Assembly (NCBI GenBank): GCA_964423865.1
Contig: CAYRGN010000014.1
Location: forward strand, 14,627 to 78,626
Reading direction: 5' to 3'
DNA: 64,000 nt
From: Leadbetterella sp964423865
Lineage (GTDB): Bacteria > Bacteroidota > Bacteroidia > Cytophagales > Spirosomataceae
Positions 10,172 to 18,865 of the stretch are shown in pieces; within the stretch, counting starts at the first letter, position 1, and every line of letters starts with the position of its first letter. Under the pieces are notes generated by a model that saw nothing but the letters and a program-made list of their open reading frames with translations, was not told the origin of the DNA and ran no database searches. A program made the translations under genes and the position numbers.

Positions 10172-10828
10172 ATGACTATACATAAAGAAGGTACGGGAAC
10201 CCTGCTTGTGACCGTTCTGGCACTGCTTCTTATTAACGGTGCCGCCTGCTACTTTGCCCCTGACAGCAAGATACTCCATACTTTGCTGTGGATAGGCAGC
10301 GCTATTTTCTTCCTGATCGTCCTGCAATTTTTCCGTAAACCTACAAGAAAAACACCAATAAATCCGCATCATATCATTGCCCCCGCTGACGGTAAAGTGG
10401 TCGTCATAGAAGAAGTAACGGAAACCGAATACTTCGGTGATAAGCGGATACAGGTGTCTATTTTCATGTCTCCCCTCAATGTACACATCAACTTTAACCC
10501 GCTCTCCGGCCTTGTTTCCTATTTCAAATACCACCCGGGGAAATACCTGGTAGCCTGGCACCCGAAAAGCAGTACGGAAAACGAAAGAACCACCATTGTA
10601 ACCCGCCACGAGAACGGCACGGAAATCCTTTTCCGGCAAATTGCGGGCGCCCTGGCCCGCCGGCTGTGCTGGTATGTGGACAAGGGCACGCAGGTGACCC
10701 AGGGAGAAGAATTCGGGTTTATCAAATTTGGTTCGAGGATAGACATTTTCCTGCCCCTGACCGCAAAAGTAAAGGTGAAACTTGACGACCGCCCCGTGGG
10801 GGGAGAAACGGTAATCGCGGAACTCTGA
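10172..10828 (+). CDS. psd: Phosphatidylserine decarboxylase proenzyme (short form)
   Basis: Converts phosphatidylserine to phosphatidylethanolamine at the inner membrane. The protein is 218 aa, matching the short, PSD-related class rather than the ~320 aa E. coli type. Two hydrophobic segments occupy residues 10-50. Residues 63-69 (IAPADGK) and 88-102 (QVSIFMSPLNVHINF) are typical Psd blocks. The self-cleavage site is in KFGSRID: Gly187-Ser188, where Ser188 becomes the pyruvoyl prosthetic group. rnhB starts 3 nt after the stop, so the two are co-transcribed. Confidence 0.93.
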   Translation: MTIHKEGTGTLLVTVLALLLINGAACYFAPDSKILHTLLWIGSAIFFLIVLQFFRKPTRKTPINPHHIIAPADGKVVVIEEVTETEYFGDKRIQVSIFMSPLNVHINFNPLSGLVSYFKYHPGKYLVAWHPKSSTENERTTIVTRHENGTEILFRQIAGALARRLCWYVDKGTQVTQGEEFGFIKFGSRIDIFLPLTAKVKVKLDDRPVGGETVIAEL

Positions 10829-10831
10829 TCC

Positions 10832-11410
10832 ATGTTGCTGCGCTGCTACAACCACACCTGCGTGGAAGCAGGTATCGATGAAGCGGGAAGAGGGTGCCTC
10901 GCCGGGCCTGTGGTGGCTTCGGCCGTGATTCTCCCTCCCGACTATGAGAGCGAGCTACTCAACGATTCCAAACAACTCAGCAAAGAAGAAAGAAATTTAC
11001 TCAGGAAAGAAATCGAAGAAGTAGCGGTGGCCTGGGCCGTAGCCTCCGCCAGCAACCTGGAAATCGACCGCATCAATATCCTCCAAGCCAGTTTCCTGGC
11101 CATGCACAGGGCCGTAGACGCGTTGCAATGCGTACCCGAACACCTGCTGGTAGACGGGAACCGCTTCACGCCCTACCCCATGATTCCCCATACTTGCCTG
11201 GTAAAAGGCGACTCCCGCTACATGGCCATCGCCGCGGCATCCGTACTGGCCAAGACCCACCGCGACGAGATCATGGAGAGCCTTGCCCTGGAATACCCGC
11301 ATTACCGCTGGGAGCAGAACGCCGGATATCCTACTATTTTTCACCGGAAAGCCATACAGGAACACGGATACACACCCCACCACCGGTTGACGTTCCGCGT
11401 GCGAGTGTAG
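10832..11410 (+). CDS. rnhB: Ribonuclease HII
   Basis: Endonuclease that cuts RNA in RNA-DNA hybrids and removes misincorporated ribonucleotides. The 192-residue length is typical. The GIDEAGRG motif supplies the metal-binding Asp16-Glu17. Further conserved blocks are NDSKQLS, VDGNRFTPY (Asp) and AAASVLAKTHRDEIM, with the last acidic residue in the RDE segment. It starts 3 nt after psd. The stop codon is followed within 5 nt by an inverted heptad array (11415-11513). Confidence 0.95.
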   Translation: MLLRCYNHTCVEAGIDEAGRGCLAGPVVASAVILPPDYESELLNDSKQLSKEERNLLRKEIEEVAVAWAVASASNLEIDRINILQASFLAMHRAVDALQCVPEHLLVDGNRFTPYPMIPHTCLVKGDSRYMAIAAASVLAKTHRDEIMESLALEYPHYRWEQNAGYPTIFHRKAIQEHGYTPHHRLTFRVRV

Positions 11411-11414
11411 TGTA

Positions 11415-11513
11415 TCAATGGTCAATGATTAATGGTTAAGACCAATGTGTCCTTGCCATCCATCATTAACCATTAACCATTAACAATTAACCATTAACCA
11501 TTAACCATTAAAA
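11415..11513. repeat. Inverted heptad array, ATTAACC type
   Basis: The left arm (11415-11439) reads in 7-nt steps TCAATGG, TCAATGA, TTAATGG, TTAA. The right arm (11464-11513) reads CATTAAC four times or more with single variants (one AATTAAC). The right arm is the reverse complement of the left, and a unique spacer of about 24 nt separates them. The right end runs into the stop codon (TAA, 11510-11508) of the minus-strand Dabb gene, so the array fills the whole space between two convergent genes. Confidence 0.9.
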
Positions 11514-11909
11514 CGTGCTATCGTGTACCACCACCTTAGTCCACAGATGGGAAAAGTTCTTGATGGCTTCGAGGTGAATAGGGTGGTTTTCGTACACCCC
11601 CACATCTTTCAGGGAATCAAAAATAACGATCAGGTTATAGGAGAAGGAATTATCTACCACAGGCCGGGGATTGGTAGCCGCGGGCTTCCCGTAACTCAAT
11701 GATTTTATACCGGGAATACGCTTGAGTTCTTCGAAGAAGTCGGCAAACTTTTCCCGTTCATCGTCTGTCAGATCTTCTCTCAACCAAAAAAGAACATAGT
11801 GCACAATTCCACTAAGCTCCGGAAGCTCATTTTCTTTTTTACACGACTGAAGGGCCGCAAGCCCACCGCCTGACACCGCCAGACTTCCTACAAAGTTTCT
11901 TCTTTTCAT
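11508..11909 (-). CDS. Dabb (stress-responsive A/B barrel) domain lipoprotein
   Basis: 133 aa. The N-terminus MKRRNFVGSLAVSGGG has a twin-arginine-like motif followed by the lipobox LQSC, so it is probably exported and lipidated. The remainder is a single Dabb ferredoxin-like domain starting HYVLFWLREDLTD and including the GIKSLSYGKPA and DSFSYNLIVIFDS-type strands. Proteins of this type are common next to sugar-metabolising genes in Bacteroidota, but no reaction is established here. Upstream, three AGCT-type heptads end 11 nt before the ATG. The stop codon lies within the ATTAACC array. Confidence 0.85.
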   Translation of the reverse strand: MKRRNFVGSLAVSGGGLAALQSCKKENELPELSGIVHYVLFWLREDLTDDEREKFADFFEELKRIPGIKSLSYGKPAATNPRPVVDNSFSYNLIVIFDSLKDVGVYENHPIHLEAIKNFSHLWTKVVVHDSTF

Positions 11910-11920
11910 TATATTTCAAT

Positions 11921-11941
11921 TTTAGCTTTCAGCCTTCAGCC
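11921..11941 (-). repeat. Heptad array in the leader of the Dabb gene
   Basis: On the minus strand it reads GGCTGAA, GGCTGAA, AGCTAAA, ending 11 nt before the ATG at 11909. The pattern and spacing match the arrays before 53546, 54467 and 57139. Confidence 0.75.
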
Positions 11942-12082
11942 GCACGGCGTACCGCTTTGAACTATAGGTTTTCGGACGGAAAGATAGGAATTTTTGTACA
12001 ATCTCCGCCAATTTTCCTGTTTTTAGTCGTCCTTTCCAAACCTGTGCATTATATTTAGGCACTTTTAAATTTTTACTATCCA

Positions 12083-12925
12083 ATGATCCGGTACGTTATC
12101 TTCTTCCTGTTTATTTGCCTCCAGGCCTCGGCCCAGATTACAGCGCCCAAAAAAGAATGGAAACCCCTTTTCAATAAGAAAAATCTGAACGGTTGGGACA
12201 TCAAGATCAGAGGGTACGAACTCAACGATAACTACGCGAATACCTTTTCGGTAAAAAAGAAAAAAATGGTGGTCAACTACGACGGCTATGAGAACTTTGA
12301 TCAGAATTATGGCCATATCTTCTACAAAACACCTTACTCCTACTACGTGATACGGGTGGAATACCGCTTTGTGGGCAACCAGGTAAAAGGCGGTGAAGGC
12401 TGGGCATTCCGTAACAGCGGCATCATGGTACACGGTCAGCCGGCATCTACTATGCTGAAAGACCAGGATTTCCCCGTTTCCATTGAAGTACAGTTACTGG
12501 GCGGCTCCGAGGGTGAACGTACCACCTGTAACCTTTGTACCCCCGGCACCAATGTAGTATTTAACGGAAAACTGGATACCCGGCACTGCATCAACTCTAC
12601 CTCCCCAACCTATTACGGAGACCAATGGGTCACTGCCGAAGTGGAAGTACTCGGTGATTCCCTCATCCGGCATTATGTTAACGGAGAAAAAGTATTGGAA
12701 TATACCCAACCCCAGATAGGCGGAGGCAACGTAAACCCGGTAGATCCTTCGGTAAAAAAAGACGGCCTCCTGCTTCAGGAAGGAACCATCTCCCTACAAA
12801 GCGAAAGCCACCCGGTAGAGTTCCGGAAAGTGGAGCTGCTCAACCTCAAAGGCTGCATGGATCCCCGGGCCAAAAATTACCGGTCCTACTTCGTGAAAGA
12901 AGACAATTCGCTCTGTAAGTACTAG
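12083..12925 (+). CDS. Secreted DUF1080 (3-keto-disaccharide hydrolase-like) protein
   Basis: 280 aa with a signal peptide (MIRYVIFFLFICLQASAQ). The body is a concanavalin-like DUF1080 domain: EWKPLFNKKNLNGWDIK near the start, then FRNSGIMVHGQ, SIEVQLLGG, WVTAEVEVLGD and IRHYVNGEKVLEY. Some DUF1080 members hydrolyse 3-keto-glycosides, which is not provable here. The C-terminal 24 residues carry GCMDPRAKNY...SLCKY, a cysteine motif resembling the short GCTDPxAxNY repeats of many secreted Bacteroidota proteins. The stop overlaps that of the convergent SulP gene by 4 nt (12922-12925). Confidence 0.85.
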   Translation: MIRYVIFFLFICLQASAQITAPKKEWKPLFNKKNLNGWDIKIRGYELNDNYANTFSVKKKKMVVNYDGYENFDQNYGHIFYKTPYSYYVIRVEYRFVGNQVKGGEGWAFRNSGIMVHGQPASTMLKDQDFPVSIEVQLLGGSEGERTTCNLCTPGTNVVFNGKLDTRHCINSTSPTYYGDQWVTAEVEVLGDSLIRHYVNGEKVLEYTQPQIGGGNVNPVDPSVKKDGLLLQEGTISLQSESHPVEFRKVELLNLKGCMDPRAKNYRSYFVKEDNSLCKY

Positions 12926-14835
12926 ATTTTAGCCTGATCATTCAGCCACCTCAGCGACTGATCAAAGGTGGGAAATACCTGTTCCCGGGGAATCACATTG
13001 GGAATAATTTCGATTTTGGAGACCAGGTAGCGGGGTTGTGCCTGCAATCCGATCAGCAATACCACTTTCCCCCTGCGTTTCAGGTCGGCCAGGATATCTT
13101 CCAGGGTATACAACCCGCTCTGGTCGATATAGGGTACGCGGTCCATCCGGATGATCACGTACTCCAGGTTAGGCGGAAGCTGGCTGTACAAATTTTTCAG
13201 TTCATTGGTATAGCCGAAAAAAATAGGCCCGTCGAGGCGTTTGACGTACACTTTCCGCATCAGGTCAACCGATAAACCCGCTTCGTCTTCCCACGGCAGC
13301 TGCTTAAGCTGGTCCAGGCTCTGGATCTGGGAACGGTCTGCAGAGATTTCCCCCATCTTTTTCATAAAGATTAAGGCGGAAATGATCAGGCCTACACCTA
13401 CCGCCACCACCAGGTCCCAGAAGATGGTCAGGAACATCACTAAAAACATCACAAAAACATCACCGATGGGCATTTTATTGATGGCGCGAAGACCTTTGTA
13501 ATCCATAATTCCGATGCCCACCGTAATCAGCACTCCGGCCAGCACGGCAAAGGGAATCCGCGATGCTGCGGGCGCCAGAATGAGTAATATGCTCAAAAGG
13601 AGAAGAGATGCGACAACCCCGGAAAGCCGGGTTTTCCCTCCCGTTCTCATGTTCAGCAAGGTACGGATCGTGGCGCTAGCGCCGGGGATTCCCCCAAACA
13701 GCGCGGCCATACCGTTCCCCACCCCCTGAGAGATCAGCTCCTGGCTGCTGTTATGGCGGGTGTGGGTCATGTTATCCACAATCACAGAAGTCAGCAGGGA
13801 GTCAATAGACCCCAGCAACGCCAGGGAAAAAATAGCGATCAGGTGGGGACGAATAGCCTGGAAGCTAAAGTCGGTAAAAAGAGAAGCCTGAAACTCAGGA
13901 AAGCCCCGGGGAATTTCGGAAATGGTATTCAGCTTCACTCCCGTAAAAATGGCGATCAGGGTCACCACTACCAAAGCCACCAGCGTATTGGGAAGGCTGG
14001 AGGCAATCTGCTTCATGGCCCGAAACACCGGCCATCGCCCCGGAAGATAGCTCAGCACTTTTCGAAACCCGTAGATCACCGCCACCGTCATACTTACAAA
14101 CAGAAATTCCATCCAGTTGATATTCTGAACCCCCCGGTCAATGTTCCGGATCACCCCCCAGGTAGATTTCACCTGGGCTTTGGATATAGCCCTGGCTTCT
14201 GCAAGGATATCTTCTTCGGTAATGTTTCGGGCCTGCCTTACCTTTTCCTCAATACTGATCAGGTCGGTCTTGCTCAGGTTTTCGGCCGATTTTAATTCCT
14301 GGAATACCTGTCCCATCAACTGAGATTCAGCATGAATACGGTTCTTCTCCAGTAATACGGGGTCTTCCGACGCCACATAACCGAGCAGAGGAAAAACCTG
14401 TGTAATGATAATGATCACGCCGATACCCGTCATAAAACCCGAAACCACCGGGTAGGGTATATATTTAATGTATTTGCCTACGCCTACAATCCCCAGCACC
14501 ACCTGGAGCATTCCGGCCATAAAAAAGATAAAGAAGATAGAAGGAAGGGCGCGCTGCACATCACCGTCAACCCCCTGGATCACCTGGGAAATCACCACCA
14601 CACTTACCGCGGTCATGGGTGCGGTCGGGCCGCTGATCTGCGGCTGGGTAGAGCAGAACAGCGAAGCAAAAAAGCCAATGAAAATGGCTCCGGTCAGACC
14701 GGCGGCTGCACCCAGACCCGACTGCTCGCCAAAAGCCAGCGCCAGTGGCAGGGCTACTATGCCTGCCGTGATTCCGCCAAAAAAGTCGCCCCGGACATGC
14801 TCAAAACTCAGGTATTTTTCCTTGTGAGCGGTCAT
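12922..14835 (-). CDS. SulP-family anion transporter with STAS domain
   Basis: 637-residue inner-membrane transporter of the SLC26/SulP family (sulfate, bicarbonate or another anion; substrate not readable). The N-terminus has the family signature GGITAGIVALPLALAFGEQSG, followed by QPQISGPTAPMTAV. Transmembrane segments continue to about residue 490. The C-terminal ~120 residues are a STAS domain containing YIDQSGLYTLEDI. Residues ~155-240 are a charged, helical insertion between two membrane segments, larger than in most family members. It is divergent from glpK with a 148-bp spacer and has no partner gene that reveals the substrate. Confidence 0.92.
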   Translation of the reverse strand: MTAHKEKYLSFEHVRGDFFGGITAGIVALPLALAFGEQSGLGAAAGLTGAIFIGFFASLFCSTQPQISGPTAPMTAVSVVVISQVIQGVDGDVQRALPSIFFIFFMAGMLQVVLGIVGVGKYIKYIPYPVVSGFMTGIGVIIIITQVFPLLGYVASEDPVLLEKNRIHAESQLMGQVFQELKSAENLSKTDLISIEEKVRQARNITEEDILAEARAISKAQVKSTWGVIRNIDRGVQNINWMEFLFVSMTVAVIYGFRKVLSYLPGRWPVFRAMKQIASSLPNTLVALVVVTLIAIFTGVKLNTISEIPRGFPEFQASLFTDFSFQAIRPHLIAIFSLALLGSIDSLLTSVIVDNMTHTRHNSSQELISQGVGNGMAALFGGIPGASATIRTLLNMRTGGKTRLSGVVASLLLLSILLILAPAASRIPFAVLAGVLITVGIGIMDYKGLRAINKMPIGDVFVMFLVMFLTIFWDLVVAVGVGLIISALIFMKKMGEISADRSQIQSLDQLKQLPWEDEAGLSVDLMRKVYVKRLDGPIFFGYTNELKNLYSQLPPNLEYVIIRMDRVPYIDQSGLYTLEDILADLKRRGKVVLLIGLQAQPRYLVSKIEIIPNVIPREQVFPTFDQSLRWLNDQAKI

Positions 14836-14983
14836 TTTTTACGGTTCAATGTTGTATCCTGTTTCGAATCGACAAGTTACGTATTTTTTCCGGTTCTTTT
14901 TTCGGGCGTTTCTCCCCCGATTAAAAAAATGTTTATATTTACCCCCACTGACCTTAAATACTTAACTTGCTTATTACATTCCC

Positions 14984-16468
14984 ATGAAACTGATCGCCGC
15001 CATTGACCAGGGTACCACCAGCACCCGGTGCATATTTTTCAACAAAAAGGGGGAGATCGTCTCCATGGCCCAGAAAGAACACCGCCAGATCTTTCCCCAG
15101 CCGGGTTGGGTGGAGCATGATCCTGTGGAGATTTCCAAAAATACCCTGGAAGTGATTGCCCAGGCGCGCATCAATAAAAACATCGCTCTTCACCAGATTG
15201 TGGCCTGTGGAATCACCAACCAAAGGGAAACCACCGTGATCTGGAACAAAAAAACAGGGAAGCCCTACTACAACGCCCTGGTTTGGCAAGACACCCGCGT
15301 AGGTGACCTGGCCGCCGAACTGGAAAAAAACACAGGATCGGCCTATTTCAGAGAAAGAACCGGCCTCCCCATTTCCACGTATTTCAGCAGCCTGAAGATT
15401 GCCTGGCTCCTGGAAAACGTACCCGGGCTGCGGGAAGATGCCGAAAACGGACTCGCCCTTTTTGGCAATATGGATACCTATACGGTCTGGAACCTGACCC
15501 GCGGCGCCCTTCACATTACGGATGTCACCAATGCCTCCCGCACCCAGCTGATGAACCTGGAAACCCTGGACTGGGACCGGGAAATCCTTTCCCAACTCCG
15601 GATCCCGGAGGCTATCCTGCCCGAAATACGATCGAGCTCCGAAGTGTACGCCCCGGTTACGGCTGAACCCCTGGCGAGTATCCCCCTGGCCGGTATCCTC
15701 GGCGACCAGCAGGCCGCCCTCGTAGGCCAAACCTGCTTCCAACCGGGGGAAGCCAAAAATACCTACGGTACCGGTTGTTTCATGCTGCTCAATACCGGTG
15801 AAAAGATTGTACCCTCCACCCATGGCCTCCTCACTACGGTAGCTTACCGCTTCGGAAGCGAAAAAGCCCATTATGCGCTGGAAGGCTCGGTGGCGGTCAC
15901 CGGCTCTCTCGTGCAATGGCTGAGAGATAACCTGGGCCTCATCCAAAACAGCCAGGACATCGAAGCCCTGGCCCAAACCGTGGAAGACAACGGAGGCGCT
16001 TACTTTGTACCCGCCTTTTCAGGCTTATACGCGCCCTACTGGGAGTCTTCCGCCCGCGGGGTGATCGCCGGACTTACCCGGTTTGTCCACAAAGGCCATA
16101 TCGCCCGGGCCGTACTCGAAGCCACCGCCTACCAGACCCTCGATGTACTCCGGGCCATGGAAAAAGACGCCGGCATTACCCTCACTTCCCTGAAAGTAGA
16201 CGGGGGCATGGTAGTCAATGAACTGCTGATGCAGTTCCAGGCCGATATGCTCCACGTACCGGTGATACGGCCGGTGATGATCGAAACCACCGCCCTGGGG
16301 GCCGCTTATGCCGCCGGACTCGCCACCGGATTCTGGGAAACCCGAGAAGAATTAAAGGAAAACTGGGGAAAAGACAAGGAATGGCAGCCAGGCATGCCCG
16401 CTGAAACCCGTGAGAAATACACGCACGGGTGGAAGAAAGCTATAGAAAGATCGAGGGGGTGGGAGTAG
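14984..16468 (+). CDS. glpK: Glycerol kinase
   Basis: Phosphorylates glycerol to glycerol 3-phosphate in the cytoplasm. The 494-residue length is typical. The FGGY-kinase signatures are clear: AAIDQGTTSTRCIFF at the N-terminus (phosphate 1), WQDTR, the catalytic region GNMDTYTVWNLTRG, GILGDQQAALVGQ, and the C-terminal KVDGGMVVNELLMQFQAD. It stands alone, without glpF or glpD beside it. The TAG stop lies inside the first heptad (GGAGTAG) of a repeat locus. Confidence 0.96.
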   Translation: MKLIAAIDQGTTSTRCIFFNKKGEIVSMAQKEHRQIFPQPGWVEHDPVEISKNTLEVIAQARINKNIALHQIVACGITNQRETTVIWNKKTGKPYYNALVWQDTRVGDLAAELEKNTGSAYFRERTGLPISTYFSSLKIAWLLENVPGLREDAENGLALFGNMDTYTVWNLTRGALHITDVTNASRTQLMNLETLDWDREILSQLRIPEAILPEIRSSSEVYAPVTAEPLASIPLAGILGDQQAALVGQTCFQPGEAKNTYGTGCFMLLNTGEKIVPSTHGLLTTVAYRFGSEKAHYALEGSVAVTGSLVQWLRDNLGLIQNSQDIEALAQTVEDNGGAYFVPAFSGLYAPYWESSARGVIAGLTRFVHKGHIARAVLEATAYQTLDVLRAMEKDAGITLTSLKVDGGMVVNELLMQFQADMLHVPVIRPVMIETTALGAAYAAGLATGFWETREELKENWGKDKEWQPGMPAETREKYTHGWKKAIERSRGWE

Positions 16469-16652
16469 GAGTTCCGAGTGGAGAGTGCCGAGTAGTACCC
16501 TTCGACAAGCTCAGGGTGACAATGGGTACGTATTGGGTGCTACTGTCACCCTGAGCTTGTCGAAGGGCACGAGCTGTCGAAGCCCGAGTAATTCGTAATT
16601 TCCAATTCGTACTTGATCTTTCCGTAATTCGTAATTTTTAATTCGTAATTGA
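16464..16652. repeat. Heptad arrays flanking a 24-bp perfect inverted repeat
   Basis: The left arm holds GAGT-containing units at 7-nt steps (one 6-nt step) and starts in the glpK stop codon. The core is a 24-bp perfect inverted repeat with arms 16498-16521 and 16544-16567 (CCCTTCGACAAGCTCAGGGT...) and a 22-nt loop. The right arm (16588-16651) holds TAATTCG-type heptads. The core sequence is a widespread bacterial intergenic palindrome and recurs in this window at 28113-28420. Confidence 0.88.
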
Positions 16653-16693
16653 ACTTTCTTCCGCATCCCCTAACAATCTCCTCCAGAAACCTT

Positions 16694-16701
16694 TAACTTT
16701 G
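16694..16701 (+). promoter_or_regulatory. -7 promoter element of the MFS gene
   Basis: TAACTTTG, an exact TAnnTTTG match, 22 nt upstream of the TTG start at 16723. It sets a leader of about 15 nt and favours the TTG as the true start. Confidence 0.5.
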
Positions 16702-16722
16702 CCGGGCTAAAAATTACAGCCC

Positions 16723-17955
16723 TTGAAAAACTCGTCCAAAGGATTATTCTTCATACTGATTACAGTACTGATCGATGTGGTCGGCATTGGCCTGATTATT
16801 CCCATTATGCCGGCCCTTTTCCAGGAGCTGACCGGTGGCACGGTGAGTGAGTCGTCTACCTATTCCGCTTACCTGGTTTTCGTGTACGCCCTTATGCAGT
16901 TTGTTTGTTCGCCCATCATGGGCGGGCTGAGCGACCGGTACGGACGGCGACCCGTACTTCTTCTCTCCCTCTTCGGTTTCGGGGTGAATTACATTTTTAT
17001 GGCGCTTTCGCCCACCATCGGCTGGCTGTTTGTGGGTCGTGTCATTGCCGGCATTACCGGCGCCAGCTTTTCAGCGGCCAATGCCTACATTGCCGATGTA
17101 ACGCCCTTTGAAAAACGCGCCCAGAGCTTCGGACTGGTGGGCGCCATGTTCGGACTGGGCTTTATCATAGGGCCCGCCCTGGGTGGGATACTGGGAGAAA
17201 TGGGTACCCGGATGCCGTTTTATGTGGCCGCGGGCCTCTCCCTTGCCAACTGGCTGTACGGCTACTTTTTCCTTCCCGAATCGCTTTCTCCCGAGAAACG
17301 CCGGGAATTTAACTTCCGCCGGGCCAACCCCGTGGGGAGTGTACTGAACCTCCGGAAAAACCCTTTTGTTTTCTCCCTCACCACCGCCCTCTTCCTTGTT
17401 TATGTGTCGGGCTTCGCCACCCAGGGCACCTGGTCTTTCTATACCATTGAAAAATTCGGCTGGAGTGAGGCCGAGATCGGACTTTCCCTCGCCTTCCTGG
17501 GCTTGCTGGCCGCGGCGGTGCAGGGCGGACTCATCCGGTACACCATTCCGCGAATCGGCCAGGAGAAATCCCTTTTCCTCGGGTTAACCATGAACAGCCT
17601 GGGACTTCTGGGCTTCGGACTGGCCTCCCAAAGCTGGATACTGTATGTCGTTATGGTATTTAACGCCATCAGCGGACTCGCGAACCCGGCTTTCCAGGGC
17701 ATCATTTCCAGCCATGTTCCACCGAATGAACAGGGAGAACTCCAGGGCGGCCTCACCAGCCTGATGAGTATCGCGGCCATTATCGGCCAACCCCTGATGC
17801 TGGGCTTATTCCGGACCTTTACCCGAGAAAATGCCCCCGTTTACTTCCCCGGAATGCCTTTTCTGGCAGGAAGCCTCCTCAGTACCGTCAGCATTATCCT
17901 GGCCTTCCGGATAATCTACAAGAAAAATATACCGAAAGTTGCACAAGATAATTAA
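16723..17955 (+). CDS. MFS transporter, Tet(A)/TCR-like drug:proton antiporter family
   Basis: 410 residues with twelve predicted membrane helices. The motif-A block GGLSDRYGRRPVLLLSLFGFG lies between helices 2 and 3, and GRVIAGITGASFSAANAYIADVT is characteristic of the TetA/TCR class. The start is TTG (LKNSSKG, read as Met); no earlier in-frame start is compatible with the TAACTTTG promoter. Drug efflux is the family theme, but Bacteroidota chromosomes carry many members of unknown substrate, so resistance should not be inferred. It ends about 25 nt before tRNA-Trp, whose promoter overlaps its last codons. Confidence 0.88.
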   Translation: MKNSSKGLFFILITVLIDVVGIGLIIPIMPALFQELTGGTVSESSTYSAYLVFVYALMQFVCSPIMGGLSDRYGRRPVLLLSLFGFGVNYIFMALSPTIGWLFVGRVIAGITGASFSAANAYIADVTPFEKRAQSFGLVGAMFGLGFIIGPALGGILGEMGTRMPFYVAAGLSLANWLYGYFFLPESLSPEKRREFNFRRANPVGSVLNLRKNPFVFSLTTALFLVYVSGFATQGTWSFYTIEKFGWSEAEIGLSLAFLGLLAAAVQGGLIRYTIPRIGQEKSLFLGLTMNSLGLLGFGLASQSWILYVVMVFNAISGLANPAFQGIISSHVPPNEQGELQGGLTSLMSIAAIIGQPLMLGLFRTFTRENAPVYFPGMPFLAGSLLSTVSIILAFRIIYKKNIPKVAQDN

Positions 17956-17969
17956 TATCACTAAATTTG
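17939..17969 (+). promoter_or_regulatory. Promoter of tRNA-Trp-secE-nusG
   Basis: TTG (17939-17941) lies 20 nt before TAAATTTG (17962-17969). This is a full match to the Bacteroidota -33/-7 promoter architecture. Transcription would begin near 17976, just before the tRNA. Confidence 0.65.
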
Positions 17970-17980
17970 CACCCCGATCT

Positions 17981-18051
17981 ACAGGTATAGTTTAAAGGTA
18001 GAACTGCGGTCTCCAAAACCGTCGGTCTGGGTTCGAGTCCTAGTACCTGTG
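17981..18051 (+). tRNA. trnW: tRNA-Trp (CCA anticodon)
   Basis: The acceptor arm ACAGGTA (17981-17987) pairs with TACCTGT (18044-18050), followed by discriminator G. The anticodon loop CTCCAAA gives anticodon CCA. The T-arm contains GGTTCGAGTCC. The 3' CCA is not encoded. It sits 34 nt upstream of secE, the conserved trnW-secE-nusG order. Confidence 0.96.
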
Positions 18052-18085
18052 CAAAAAACATTTTTCCTTAAACAAAAGGATACGT

Positions 18086-18277
18086 ATGAATAAAGTTATT
18101 CAATTCTCGAAAGACTCCTGGCACGAAATCACAAAAGAAGTTACGTGGCCTTCGTGGAGTGCGCTTCAATCCAGTGCTACCCTGGTGCTGATTGCGTCTA
18201 TTATTTTTGCTTTGGTGGTAGGAGGCATTGACTTCCTGATTACCAACACCCTGGAGTTTTTGCTAGAATCAATCTGA
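18086..18277 (+). CDS. secE: Preprotein translocase subunit SecE
   Basis: 63-residue single-span SecE of the short bacterial type, part of the SecYEG channel in the inner membrane. The amphipathic N-terminus (SKDSWHEITKEVTWPSWSAL) carries the conserved E-VTWP motif. One membrane helix follows (LVLIASIIFALVVGGIDFLI). It lies between tRNA-Trp and nusG, its conserved position. Confidence 0.95.
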   Translation: MNKVIQFSKDSWHEITKEVTWPSWSALQSSATLVLIASIIFALVVGGIDFLITNTLEFLLESI

Positions 18278-18287
18278 TATATCATCT

Positions 18288-18842
18288 ATGAGTGATTTCA
18301 ACTGGTATGTGGTCAGAGCTGTTTCGCAGCAGGAAAAAAAGATAAAAAACTATATCGAGAATGAGGCGGCAAGAAGAAAGCTTACCGACTTCATTCCGGA
18401 AGTACTTATCCCCACAGAGAAAATAATTGAAGTAAGAAACGGGAAAAAGAGGGTAAGAGAGAAAAACTTCTTCCCCGGCTACATCCTGGTGAATGCCGAC
18501 CTGAATAACGGGGAGGTGCTTCACCTGATCAAAAGCATTCCCGGCGTGATCGGCTTCTTAGGAAAAAACGGAGGCGCCTCCATTGAACCCGAGCCTTTGC
18601 GCCAGTCTGAAGTGAACCGTATCCTGGGTGTACAGGAAACCTCACAGGAAGAATCCGTTGATTCCGGCATGTCGTTTATAGCCGGCGAGACCGTTAAAGT
18701 AATTGACGGCCCTTTCAATGGTTTTGAGGGTACCGTGGAAGAAATTTACGACGAGAAAAAGAAACTCAGCGTAAGCGTGAAAATCTTCGGAAGAAGTACT
18801 CCGGTAGAACTGGGATACCTGCAGGTAGAGAAACTACAATAA
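18288..18842 (+). CDS. nusG: Transcription termination/antitermination protein NusG
   Basis: 184 residues. The N-terminal NGN domain begins WYVVRAVSQQEKKIKNYI and includes KNFFPGYILV. The C-terminal KOW domain begins AGETVKVIDGPFNGFEGTVEEI. Length and position (10 nt after secE) fit housekeeping NusG rather than an UpxY-type paralogue. Unusually, no rplK follows: a strong terminator stands 24 nt downstream. Confidence 0.96.
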   Translation: MSDFNWYVVRAVSQQEKKIKNYIENEAARRKLTDFIPEVLIPTEKIIEVRNGKKRVREKNFFPGYILVNADLNNGEVLHLIKSIPGVIGFLGKNGGASIEPEPLRQSEVNRILGVQETSQEESVDSGMSFIAGETVKVIDGPFNGFEGTVEEIYDEKKKLSVSVKIFGRSTPVELGYLQVEKLQ

Positions 18843-18865
18843 TCTTATATACTTTTACAAAGGAG

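Noticed and set aside
11464..11513. Possible CRISPR array
   Set aside because: Units are 7 nt with no spacers, and no cas genes occur in the window. It is a simple heptad array.
14954..15976. 340-codon minus-strand frame
   Set aside because: Antisense to glpK, whose kinase motifs are unambiguous.
16723..17955. Tetracycline resistance gene
   Set aside because: The fold is Tet(A)/TCR-like, but many chromosomal Bacteroidota exporters look like this, and no TetR-type repressor is adjacent. Resistance is not supported.
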